The position numbers and the translations under genes are program-made. Shown here piece by piece: positions 15,944 to 24,099 of a DNA stretch of 64,000 bases. Numbering within the stretch: the first letter of the stretch is position 1; each line of letters starts with the position of its first letter. The notes beneath the pieces were generated by a model that was not told where the DNA came from, did not search any database, and worked only from the letters and a program-made list of their open reading frames with translations. The DNA is from Desulfitobacterium hafniense DCB-2 (GTDB taxonomy: Bacteria > Bacillota > Desulfitobacteriia > Desulfitobacteriales > Desulfitobacteriaceae): assembly GCF_000021925.1 (NCBI RefSeq), contig NC_011830.1, forward strand, positions 4,871,001-4,935,000, given 5' to 3'.

Positions 15944-17677
15944 TTAAGGAACAGGCAGCGTCGTCTTCAAACGCAGGATGATCGTGGCCCCCTGTCCAGG
16001 GCGGTTAGCGATAGATAGTCCATAGTCTTCTCCATAATAGAGCCGGATCCTCTCTGCCACATTTTTCAGGCCTACACCACCGAGCCGGAGGGGATCCTTT
16101 CCCTTCTCCGCGTCCTCAAATCCCCCGCCATTATCCTCAACGACTAAAAACAGATCCTCCTTCTCCCCTTTTCGGGCCGTGATGCGGATCATTCCTCCCC
16201 CCGGCATTTTACGAAGGCCATGATAGATCGCGTTTTCCACTAAGGGCTGGAGAAGGATCTTCGGTATGGTTATATCCATTAAACCATCCTCTGCCTGAAT
16301 CTCGTAGGACAATTTATCCTGATAGCGCTCTTTCTGAATAAACAAGTACTGGCGTACATGATCCAGTTCATCCCGAACAGTGGTGGTTTCGCTGCCTCCA
16401 CGCAAGGATAGCCGGAAAAAGCGCGCCATGGCTTTACTCACGGTGATAACCCGCTCTGTATTGCCGAATTCGGCCAGCCAGACAATGGTATCTAAGGTAT
16501 TGTACAGAAAATGGGGATTGATCTGACTATACAGAGTCTTTAGTTCACTGGCGCGTAAAAACTGTTCCTTATTCCTGATTTCCTGCATCAGCTCCCGAAT
16601 GCGATCCAGCATGGAGAGAAAATGAGTGGATAGGCTGGCGATCTCAGCACTCCCTACCACCCCTACTTCTGTAGCCAACGACCCCTTTTCCACCTCTTCC
16701 ATGGCTTTCTCCAATTGGCGGATAGGCCGGGCCACGCTGCTCGCATAGATAGCGCTGCTCCCAAAGGCTGCCAAGAGGAGGACTGAGCCGAGGACAACCA
16801 GCACGATGATGATCTCCGCTTCCATGCGCCTGACCCCATCCAGGGAAGCCACACCCACCAAGACCCAATCGCTGTTGTTTAAGTTATAGCGATGGGTAAG
16901 CTTATACTCCCGGGAAAGCTCCTTGCCTTCCATCTCCAGCATGTCTATGAGCTCCAAGCGTTTTTCTTCCTGGCTGAAGTACTGCGGATTGGGATGATAG
17001 ACCACTTGCTGACTTTGATTAAGTATATAGGAGTAGCCCTCTTGGCCCAGACTCATATCTTTCAAAATGGATTCGATGGCATCATATTTGAGATCGATAC
17101 GCAACACGCCAAGGTGTTTCTTCTTCTCGTCTGTAAGCTCCCGCCCCAGGGAAATGACCCAATTATCCTTGTCCATAGAAAATTCCTGCATTCTTGCCGA
17201 GGTAAGGATGGGCATGGTACTCCCCAGTGCCTCCTGATACCATTCCTGATCCTGAATATCCCCTGAATAATGCATCTCTAAATTCTGCTCGTTGGTAATG
17301 AGCTGCCCCTTGGCGCCGATCAGAATGATGGAGGCAATCTCGGGATTGGTGTTCAACATCCCTTGAATCATTCTCTCGATATCCCTTCGCTCGTCACCGG
17401 CCACATCGTCAGGGCCGGATTGGTCGAAGTACCGATGCACTTGAGGGCTTTCTGCCAATAGATCAGAAAGCCCTTTTAATTGATCAATATACATTTCCAA
17501 TTGACGGCCGCTTTTATCGATGGCTGTAGCCGTGGTCTTGGCCACTTCCTGGCTCACAATCCTGGTGGTGCTGAAGAAAAGAGCCAGTCCCATGGCCCCG
17601 ACAATAAACAAGGTAGCTGCAAGGTAAAAGACCAGAATCTGAGTACGAATGCCCCATAAACGCCAGGGTTTCATCAT
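15944..17677 (-). CDS. Sensor histidine kinase, YesM type
   Basis: A 577-residue membrane kinase. A transmembrane helix near residues 10-33 is followed by an extracellular sensor domain (about 35-290, dCACHE-like with YSYILNQSQQVVYHPNP), a second helix (about 293-315) and a HAMP linker. The His_kinase domain carries QINPHFLYNTLDTI with the phospho-acceptor H389, then the ATPase domain with ENAIYHGL, DNGGGF and GVGLKNVAERI. This is the typical YesM architecture, usually for sugars or peptides outside the cell. Its start codon overlaps the stop of the response regulator gene (ATGA), so the two are translationally coupled. Confidence 0.92.
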   Translation of the reverse strand: MMKPWRLWGIRTQILVFYLAATLFIVGAMGLALFFSTTRIVSQEVAKTTATAIDKSGRQLEMYIDQLKGLSDLLAESPQVHRYFDQSGPDDVAGDERRDIERMIQGMLNTNPEIASIILIGAKGQLITNEQNLEMHYSGDIQDQEWYQEALGSTMPILTSARMQEFSMDKDNWVISLGRELTDEKKKHLGVLRIDLKYDAIESILKDMSLGQEGYSYILNQSQQVVYHPNPQYFSQEEKRLELIDMLEMEGKELSREYKLTHRYNLNNSDWVLVGVASLDGVRRMEAEIIIVLVVLGSVLLLAAFGSSAIYASSVARPIRQLEKAMEEVEKGSLATEVGVVGSAEIASLSTHFLSMLDRIRELMQEIRNKEQFLRASELKTLYSQINPHFLYNTLDTIVWLAEFGNTERVITVSKAMARFFRLSLRGGSETTTVRDELDHVRQYLFIQKERYQDKLSYEIQAEDGLMDITIPKILLQPLVENAIYHGLRKMPGGGMIRITARKGEKEDLFLVVEDNGGGFEDAEKGKDPLRLGGVGLKNVAERIRLYYGEDYGLSIANRPGQGATIILRLKTTLPVP

Positions 17678-18453
17678 ATATTTCCCCCCATAGTATCCCT
17701 GTAGCTGTTGGGTGACAGGCCATAGCGTTTTTTAAAGCACGTACTGAAGTAACTTGGATCGTCAAAACCAACTTTTTCGGCGATTTCATAGATCTTGTAG
17801 GATGTGACCAACAGCAATATTTTGGAGCGTTCCAAGCGCATGGTTGTGAGATATTCCTGAAAAGGAATGCCAAAATTCTGTTTAAAGACTGTGCTCAGAT
17901 AGCCGCTGCTCAAGTTGATTGCTTCGGCAAGACGACCGAGGGAAAAAGCCGGGTCAGAGAGGGAATGGTTCATCACCTGCAGGATCATCTCCCGATAGTG
18001 ATGGTGGCCTTCATTTCCCCCATGCTCTAATTGTTTCAGGCTTGCCAAGGAATCCATAGCTCGTCTTTGCTCCGTTTTTTCTTTAAGATCATTGACCAGC
18101 TTGCTCAAGAGCTCCAGGATATCGCTGCGTGAAACCGGTTTGAGCAGGTAATCGTCCACTCCCGCCTTTAAGGCTGTGACCGCATATTCAAAATAGTCAT
18201 AGCCGGTGATGACCGCCACCCGGATTTCCGGGTCCACGGCTTTGATTTCCCGGGCTAAATTAAGACCGTCCAGGTTGGGCATGTTGATATCGGCCAGCAC
18301 AATATCCGGGCGCTTTTCCTTTACAATATCCAGAGCCAGTGCACCATCTTCAGCTTCATAAACTTCACTGATGCTCTGTTCCTGGAAATTGATGAGCTGT
18401 TTGATACCTTGGCGAATAATGGGCTCATCATCAACAATCAGCAGTTTATACAT
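17674..18453 (-). CDS. Response regulator, YesN/AraC type
   Basis: A regulator of about 259 residues. The receiver domain starts MYKLLIVDDEPIIRQG and has the phospho-acceptor D55 in IVLADINMPNLDG and the switch Lys in DDYLLKPVSR. The C-terminal third is a double helix-turn-helix AraC domain (LSSGYLSTVFKQNFGIPFQEYLTTMRLE, then GFDDPSYFSTCFKKRYGLSPNSYR). I choose the ATG at 18453 because the receiver starts there; the longer frame to 18543 would overlap msrAB. It pairs with the kinase gene that overlaps its end. The target genes are not evident; no ABC sugar operon adjoins. Confidence 0.9.
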   Translation of the reverse strand: MYKLLIVDDEPIIRQGIKQLINFQEQSISEVYEAEDGALALDIVKEKRPDIVLADINMPNLDGLNLAREIKAVDPEIRVAVITGYDYFEYAVTALKAGVDDYLLKPVSRSDILELLSKLVNDLKEKTEQRRAMDSLASLKQLEHGGNEGHHHYREMILQVMNHSLSDPAFSLGRLAEAINLSSGYLSTVFKQNFGIPFQEYLTTMRLERSKILLLVTSYKIYEIAEKVGFDDPSYFSTCFKKRYGLSPNSYRDTMGGNI

Positions 18454-18514
18454 GGTCTTTTGAACCCTCACTTTCCCGCCAACAGCCTGAATTGACAATG
18501 CCACCCTGAAGATA

Positions 18515-19621
18515 TCATTCAATCCTGCTGAGATACTGTCCATAACCTTCCTCTTTCAGCTCGGATAGGGGAATAAAGCGCAGGGCGGCACTATTGATGC
18601 AATAGCGAAGCCCGCCGTCCTCCGGGGGACCGTCGTTAAAGAGATGCCCCAGATGGGAATCCCCGGCCCGGCTGCGCACCTCGATTCTCTTCATACCAAG
18701 GGTGGAATCCTCTTTTTCAATGATGACTTCCGGAGCAATGGGCCGGGTAAAACTGGGCCACCCTGTTCCCGAATCAAATTTGTCCTTTGAAGCAAACAAG
18801 GGTTCCCCCGTAACCACATCCACATATAAACCCTGTTCATGATGATCCCAATAGTCATTAGCGAAGGATCGTTCCGTGGCATCCTTTTGGGTCACGGCAT
18901 ATTGCAGATCAGTCAAAGTTTTACGCAGTACATCATCACTGGGTTTATTATAAAGTCCAGGATCAATGTTCACAAGTTTTTGCTCTTCTAAGGGCGAAAA
19001 ATCAATATGGGAGTAACCATGAGGATTCTTAACGAGATAATCCTGATGATATTCCTCAGCTTCATAAAAATGAGCCAGAGGGAGCACTTCAGTGACAATA
19101 GGCTTTTTATACTTGTTTTGCTCCTCTGTTATAACCTTAAGAATGATCTCACGGTCAAGTTCATTTTGATAATAGATCCCTGTGCGGTACTGAGTACCCA
19201 CATCATTTCCCTGGCGGTTCAAAGAGGTTGGATCGATGATCTTAAAGAAGTATTCCAGAATGGTTTCCAGATCAACCCGCTCCGGATCATAGCGGACATA
19301 GGCCGTTTCAGCGTGTCCCGAATCCCGATAGCAAACATCCTCATAGGTTGGGTTTTCGGTGTTCCCGTTGGCATAGCCTACCGTCACATCGGCCACACCG
19401 TAAATTCTTGACAGATAGGCATCCACATCCCAAAAGCAGCCCCCGGCAATCCATATCTCCTGAAGTTCTTTTCCTTCATAGGAGACTCCCATATTGGGGT
19501 TATACGGAAAGCGCTTTGCGGATTCAGCCGGCACCGCTGCCTCACTGCAACCGGTACCGACGATGGATAGAAATATTAACATAGTAACACTTAAGAATAT
19601 CCGGCTTACCTTGATTTTCAC
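18515..19621 (-). CDS. msrAB: Exported methionine sulfoxide reductase MsrA-MsrB fusion
   Basis: A 368-residue bifunctional repair enzyme. The N-terminal stretch MKIKVSRIFLSVTMLIFLSIVGTGCSEA is a signal peptide with a lipoprotein-like Cys. The MsrA domain (about 55-210) has the catalytic Cys in IAGGCFWDVDAYLSRI; the MsrB domain (about 225-360) has GTGWPSF, HLGHLF and the catalytic Cys in LRYCINSAALRF. The usual zinc-binding CxxC pairs of MsrB are absent (YVDVVTGEPLF replaces the first). It would reduce both sulfoxide stereoisomers in proteins outside the membrane. The YesNM pair follows on the same strand and a small repeat lipoprotein precedes it. Confidence 0.93.
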   Translation of the reverse strand: MKIKVSRIFLSVTMLIFLSIVGTGCSEAAVPAESAKRFPYNPNMGVSYEGKELQEIWIAGGCFWDVDAYLSRIYGVADVTVGYANGNTENPTYEDVCYRDSGHAETAYVRYDPERVDLETILEYFFKIIDPTSLNRQGNDVGTQYRTGIYYQNELDREIILKVITEEQNKYKKPIVTEVLPLAHFYEAEEYHQDYLVKNPHGYSHIDFSPLEEQKLVNIDPGLYNKPSDDVLRKTLTDLQYAVTQKDATERSFANDYWDHHEQGLYVDVVTGEPLFASKDKFDSGTGWPSFTRPIAPEVIIEKEDSTLGMKRIEVRSRAGDSHLGHLFNDGPPEDGGLRYCINSAALRFIPLSELKEEGYGQYLSRIE

Positions 19622-19660
19622 GGTGCCTACTCATCCTTTCCTGAATGATTTATGTTCTTC

Positions 19661-20011
19661 TTACTTTTTGGCGTCTTTCTCCATCATATCTCCGGATTTG
19701 CTGTCATCTTTCATCATGTCTCCGCTCTTGCTGTCTTCCTTCATCATATCTCCGCTCTTGCTGTCTTCCTTCATCATATCTCCGCCCTTGCTGTCATCCT
19801 TCATCATGTCCCCGCCCATGCTGTCATCCTTCATCATGTCTCCGCTCTTGCTGTCTTCCTTCATCATGTCTCCGCTCTTATTGTCCTCTTTCATGGTGTC
19901 TTCCATCTTGGGGGCATCTTTCATGTCGTTTCCTTGAGCAGCGCTGCTGCCACAGCCACTTAACCCAAGTACCGTGGTAGTAAGGAGTAACATCAGTAAT
20001 AATTTTTTCAT
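19661..20011 (-). CDS. MxKDx-repeat lipoprotein
   Basis: A 116-residue lipoprotein: signal peptide MKKLLLMLLLTTTVLGLSGC with lipobox LSGC (Cys 20), then a highly charged, Met-rich tail of seven 10-residue units (KSGDMMKEDS and variants) from residue 45 to the end. The composition and spacing match the family annotated as pentapeptide MxKDx repeat proteins, whose function is unknown. The many surface Met residues next to the exported MsrA-MsrB gene raise the possibility that it is a sacrificial oxidant trap or an Msr substrate; this is inference. The ATG at 20011 follows AGGTGC. Confidence 0.85.
   Translation of the reverse strand: MKKLLLMLLLTTTVLGLSGCGSSAAQGNDMKDAPKMEDTMKEDNKSGDMMKEDSKSGDMMKDDSMGGDMMKDDSKGGDMMKEDSKSGDMMKEDSKSGDMMKDDSKSGDMMEKDAKK
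19676..19879 (-). repeat. 30-bp tandem repeats inside the lipoprotein gene
   Basis: Seven contiguous 30-bp units encode the 10-residue KSGDMMK(E/D)DS repeats with only point differences between units, pointing to recent slippage or recombination. There are no spacers, so it is not a CRISPR array. Confidence 0.85.
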
Positions 20012-20303
20012 CCTTTAAGCACCTCTTCTTTATTTAATTCATCCCTGGGGCATGCCCGGGGAGTGTAATTGTCTTCATTATAAGCTGCTTTTTGAGTCGC
20101 CGGAATTGAATGGTATCGGATAAAACCTGAATTTAAGCAGGTATTTATACTATTGCTTGCACAGAATTATTTCGGAGGCCTATGCCTCACCTCACTCACA
20201 ATATGCCACTCATTCAGCATCTGAACGCCAATGGATGCTAAGCTACCTGTCAAACAAAATTTTCATTATATGTAATGCAGCTTCAGCTGCACAGATGTCT
20301 GAT
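20012..20303. other. Gene-free stretch upstream of the MxKDx lipoprotein
   Basis: No ORF is convincing here. A minus-strand TATAAT lies near 20082-20077 without a clear -35 box. A GC palindrome GGGGCATGCCC (about 20047-20057) would fall in the leader of the lipoprotein mRNA, and GCAGCT/AGCTGC pair near 20277-20290. Confidence 0.35.
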
Positions 20304-20354
20304 ACTAAAAAATTAACAGCCGGTCCATTATGAACGGGCTGTTAATTTTTTAGT
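20304..20354. terminator. Bidirectional terminator past the TIGR03084 gene
   Basis: ACTAAAAAATTAACAGCC (20304-20321) is perfectly repeated in inverse at 20337-20354 around a 15-base loop, with A and T runs on both sides. It marks the end of the long Cai/Fix-like cluster. Confidence 0.8.
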
Positions 20355-20433
20355 ATTCGTTCACCACGCTGGTGGCTGTTTTGGCTCTTTTATTCGAACT
20401 AACCCGGGGCTGACTGAGACTCTTATTTAAGGA

Positions 20434-21234
20434 TTATCTCATTCTTTGCCGAGGGGGTGCTTCATCAGCCTTCCCGGCATAGGTCTGCACGAAGGAAGCA
20501 TACCTTTTCGCCTCATCCCCTACAACGACCAAGTCCGTATCCAGCCAATTCCTGCGCCTGATCGCCACCATCGCCCAATCCTCAGCCTTTCCCTTGATAT
20601 ACTGTTGAGCACCTGCTGTTCCTTTCGACCAGATTTGACCGGAAGGCAAAATCAATTCCAAATAAATTGGCGTATCGGGCATCTCAACGCCATGGATCCG
20701 ATAAGAATTGGGGCGGGCCTGCCAGGAGAGAAAGAGGGTGTGAACGATTCGCTCCGCCACTTTTACAGGAATTTTCAGGTGATCATAAATATCGGTGGAA
20801 TGGGCCCATAATTCCATCAGGCGGGCTGAGGCCAGGGATCTAGCCGACATCGGCAAGTTAGGCGCCCAGGGTATGCGGGCCTTGGGATCGCTGTTGTATA
20901 AAGCCCAGTTCAGCTTGGTGCGGACCTGACGCCACCAACTCAATACTTCGGCCTTGCTCATGTTCCGTTTTTCCGGACATCTGTAGAATTCATCATGGGT
21001 GCCCGGCGGATTGGCATCCCCCAAACTTTCAGCTTCACCTAAAATCAATTTCCCTGCCGCCTCATCAAAAAGAGCAATATGAATGATCTCATCTTTAATG
21101 GTCCACAGCCCCGGAACTTCCTCCTGCAAACCCATCGGTTTAATCACTTCCTGCCATTGTTGCTCTGTCAGGTTATCCACCAGACTGTCCACCAAAGACT
21201 GTTCCGCCAATAGATCATTGAGTATGGCTTTCAT
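20434..21234 (-). CDS. TIGR03084 / maleylpyruvate-isomerase-like DinB-fold protein
   Basis: A 266-residue soluble protein starting MKAILNDLLAEQSLVDSLVDNLTEQQW. The helical N-terminal segments TIKDEIIHIALFDEAA and ELWAHSTDIYDHL carry His and Asp/Glu in the positions where DinB/maleylpyruvate isomerase proteins bind a metal. Length and order match the family known as TIGR03084, which has no assigned reaction but is often near acyl-CoA genes. The ATG at 21234 follows AGGGGAG. It is the last gene of the cluster, 31 bases after the ligase gene, so it may act on the same substrate or its CoA ester. Confidence 0.75.
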   Translation of the reverse strand: MKAILNDLLAEQSLVDSLVDNLTEQQWQEVIKPMGLQEEVPGLWTIKDEIIHIALFDEAAGKLILGEAESLGDANPPGTHDEFYRCPEKRNMSKAEVLSWWRQVRTKLNWALYNSDPKARIPWAPNLPMSARSLASARLMELWAHSTDIYDHLKIPVKVAERIVHTLFLSWQARPNSYRIHGVEMPDTPIYLELILPSGQIWSKGTAGAQQYIKGKAEDWAMVAIRRRNWLDTDLVVVGDEAKRYASFVQTYAGKADEAPPRQRMR

Positions 21235-21265
21235 CGCCCATCTCCCCTATCTTAAGCATTTAATT

Positions 21266-22861
21266 TCACATCGTTTCCGGAAAATCCTTACGGGCAAAAG
21301 TGGCCCGGAGCTTGTACTTTTGAATCTTCCCCGCCTGATCCACCGGAAATTCATCCACAAATTCCACCAGGCGGGGTTTTTTATAGCCGGCCAGGTATTT
21401 TTTACAGTGTTCCTGAATCCCTTCCCCCGTTACAGCCTGCCCGGGTTTAGTCTTAATCACCGCCATCACGGCTTCCCCAAACCTGGGGTCCGGTACCCCA
21501 ATCACCGCACAGTCATCAACGGCGGAATGAGTACGGATAACCCCTTCCACTTCCTGAGCGAAAACATTTTCTCCTCCGGACTTAATCATATCCTTTTTGC
21601 GATCCATGAAATAGTAATAGCCCTTTTCATCTTTCCTCAGCAGATCTCCGGTATAGACCCAGCCCTCTTTGATCACTTCCTCGGTCAGTTCCGGTTGATT
21701 ATAATAACCGGTCATCACCGAGGGGCCCCGGGCGATGCATTCACCGGTTTCGCCAACCGGGACTTCCCGGCCGCTCTCATCCACAAGCCGCAATTCGAGG
21801 AAAGACATCTCTTTCCCTACACTTTTGGTCAGCTCCGGGTTGTTTTCGAGCACCTCCCGGGTCAGCACAAAGGTGGTGCCTACCCCGCCTGTTTCAGTAA
21901 GCCCATAACCGCACCGGACGACACAGTTGGGGAAAACCTTATAGAGTTTGCGGACAATCTCCGGCGAAGTACCCCCCGCCGATGAATGAACGGACTTGAC
22001 GGAACTCAGGTCGTATTCCGCAAGTGAGGGCAAGGCAAAAATCCGGTGATAGGAAGAGGGCGGCAGCAGCATGACATTGGTAACGCTCTCCTCCTGAATC
22101 TGCCGCAGAATTTTCTCCGGTTCAAATCGGTCACAGACAATCAACGTGTTGCCCGCTCCGATGGCCACATTCAGCCAGGAGAGCCCGGCCTGGTGGCATA
22201 AAGGAGACTGGGTCAGCATCACCCGGTCAGGCCCTCCCAGTTCCAAGGCTGTTGTGATGCCGATCACCTGGAAAATCTCCTGCCGTTGGGTTCTCATCAC
22301 CCCTTTGGAACGCCCGGTTGTTCCTCCGGTAAACTGTATTCTGCACAAATCTTCTTCGCCGATCAGTATATCCGGTTCTTCCTCATGGTCATGGTCTGTC
22401 AAGGCCTCAAAAGCATACTCTCCCTGTATTGGTTGTTCACCCACCCGTATCATCAAGGAGATCGTCTTAACATTCTCCTTGACTTGCCGGACTTTATCAT
22501 CAAAAAGCTCATGATAGACGAACACCTGGCAATCTGCCTGCTCAAGCAGGCAGCCAATCTCTGGGGAAGCCAGGCGATAGTTTATGGCTACCGAGACGGC
22601 TCCGATCTTTTGCACCGCATAGTAAAGTTCGACAATCCGCAGTCCATTGGGCAGCAGGTAAGCTACTTTATCCCCTTTTGTCACTCCCAGCTCCAAAAGA
22701 CCGTGAGCCAGCTTATTAACCCGCCTATTTAATTGAGCATAAGAGATGCGCTGCCGGTTACAGACGATTGCCGTTTTTTGCGGATATCGATTAGCATTTA
22801 AGGTCAAAAGAAATCCTATATGAAGAGGAAACAAATTGTTCATCCTTTCTGCGCTTCCCAT
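21266..22861 (-). CDS. Acyl-CoA ligase (AMP-forming)
   Basis: A 531-residue (525 if the ATG at 22843 is used) acyl-adenylate enzyme that activates a carboxylate with ATP and CoA. The motifs of the ANL family are present: IQFTGGTTGRSKGV (phosphate loop, with Gly for the usual Ser), GYGLTETGG, YTGDLLRKDEKGYYYFMDRKKDMIKSGGENV (hinge) and the catalytic Lys in QAGKIQKYKLRA near the C-terminus. It most resembles CaiC and medium-chain ligases. The substrate is unknown. It lies downstream of the chemoreceptor gene within the Cai/Fix-like cluster and could prime the pathway before CoA transfer takes over. Confidence 0.88.
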   Translation of the reverse strand: MGSAERMNNLFPLHIGFLLTLNANRYPQKTAIVCNRQRISYAQLNRRVNKLAHGLLELGVTKGDKVAYLLPNGLRIVELYYAVQKIGAVSVAINYRLASPEIGCLLEQADCQVFVYHELFDDKVRQVKENVKTISLMIRVGEQPIQGEYAFEALTDHDHEEEPDILIGEEDLCRIQFTGGTTGRSKGVMRTQRQEIFQVIGITTALELGGPDRVMLTQSPLCHQAGLSWLNVAIGAGNTLIVCDRFEPEKILRQIQEESVTNVMLLPPSSYHRIFALPSLAEYDLSSVKSVHSSAGGTSPEIVRKLYKVFPNCVVRCGYGLTETGGVGTTFVLTREVLENNPELTKSVGKEMSFLELRLVDESGREVPVGETGECIARGPSVMTGYYNQPELTEEVIKEGWVYTGDLLRKDEKGYYYFMDRKKDMIKSGGENVFAQEVEGVIRTHSAVDDCAVIGVPDPRFGEAVMAVIKTKPGQAVTGEGIQEHCKKYLAGYKKPRLVEFVDEFPVDQAGKIQKYKLRATFARKDFPETM

Positions 22862-22881
22862 CCATCCTACCGGAAAAAGAG

Positions 22882-24036
22882 CTAGAGCAGCAAAGCGATG
22901 CGGTTAAGTTCTTCGGCCATCGCTGATATTTCCTGGATGCCGGCTGTCACTTCTTCGGTAGCGGCGGCCTGTCCCTGACTGGATTGAAGGGAGTCCATAC
23001 TTTTTAGATTGATCTGGTTAACTTTTTCCTGAATAGAATCCGTTAGTCTTTGGATTTGCGGAATCGTGCTGCGGGTTTGTTCGGACAGCTTTCTTATTTC
23101 GTCAGCCACAACCCCGAATCCGTTGCCCTGTTTTCCCGCCCGGGTCGCTTCTATGGCTGCGTTAAAGCCCAGCATATTGGTGGCATCGGCGATCTTTCTG
23201 ATCAAGGCCATAATACCCCTGATATCCTCGGTATGAGCGGCAACCTCTCTGATCTTGTCGTTCTGCACTTTCTCATTGGTATGAATATCCGCAGCCGAGG
23301 CCGTCAACTGCTGGACGGCCGCCGAAATCTCCAAAAGACCTTTTTCCATATCGGCCGCTATTTGCCGCAATTCCACCGCGGTCTTTTTGGGGGTGATAAT
23401 CCCCAAAACGGCAACGATCTCATCCTTATTCTCCTCATCGAACAAAGGATAATTAGCAACCGTCACCGGAACCCCGTACTTTTCTTCCCCCATTTCCAGA
23501 ATCACCGGACTCTGGGTTGACAAGGCTTGCCGGGCCGCTTCGTCTTCTTCCAGGTTCTGCCCCAGATGGAAACTCTGCAAATCAAATCTGGAGGAGGCTT
23601 GTCTCATCACAACCTTTTTTAAATCCGAGATATACAACAGGGCGCCATCATGATACATTTCCGCCAGGATCGGGGCAAAATTGCCAAAAGCGGCAATGAC
23701 CGGATGAATTCGGGGCCAAGCCATATTGAAAGCCCCCTGAACCTGATCATATTCATCCACATAGGGAAGGGTAGACATAATCAACCGCTCTCCCTGCTTG
23801 GATCGTTTGATCGATTGATTGAGCAGGAGGGTCCGTTCCTTCATTGCTCTGATGGATGAGTATCTCTCATCCAGCTGATCTCCTGTTTTGACGATCTGAA
23901 TTCCGAACTTCTCAGAGCTTTTCGTCCAAGTTACAGTATTTCCTTCCACCAGCCAAAACATCGCCCCGCCGGGTATGGCATCCACCAGCACCTCGGCCAG
24001 CAGCTTACAGGAGTTTATTGCTCTCTGATCAAGCAT
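22882..24036 (-). CDS. Soluble chemoreceptor (MCP signalling domain)
   Basis: A 384-residue protein without signal peptide or transmembrane helix. The N-terminal 240 residues form an unassigned sensory region (LVDAIPGGAMFWLVEGNTVTWTKSSEKFGI) that could be PAS-like or duplicated; the C-terminal third is an MCP signalling hairpin whose tip reads LGFNAAIEATRAGKQGNGFGVVADEIRKLSEQT. It ends soon after the second helix (AMAEELNRIALLL), a short type. The ATG at 24036 follows AAAAGGAGG. Its place between a CoA-transferase and the CoA ligase suggests that it senses the substrate or a metabolite of this pathway in the cytoplasm and steers swimming. Confidence 0.85.
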   Translation of the reverse strand: MLDQRAINSCKLLAEVLVDAIPGGAMFWLVEGNTVTWTKSSEKFGIQIVKTGDQLDERYSSIRAMKERTLLLNQSIKRSKQGERLIMSTLPYVDEYDQVQGAFNMAWPRIHPVIAAFGNFAPILAEMYHDGALLYISDLKKVVMRQASSRFDLQSFHLGQNLEEDEAARQALSTQSPVILEMGEEKYGVPVTVANYPLFDEENKDEIVAVLGIITPKKTAVELRQIAADMEKGLLEISAAVQQLTASAADIHTNEKVQNDKIREVAAHTEDIRGIMALIRKIADATNMLGFNAAIEATRAGKQGNGFGVVADEIRKLSEQTRSTIPQIQRLTDSIQEKVNQINLKSMDSLQSSQGQAAATEEVTAGIQEISAMAEELNRIALLL

Positions 24037-24099
24037 CTATGTCCTCCTTTTAAATTTTATTTGACTCTGTTTTTCCGCCTTTCCCAGTACTCTATAAAA

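Noticed and set aside
19676..19879. Short tandem repeats that could be taken for a CRISPR array
   Set aside because: The 30-bp units are contiguous, without spacers, and are in frame in a lipoprotein gene.
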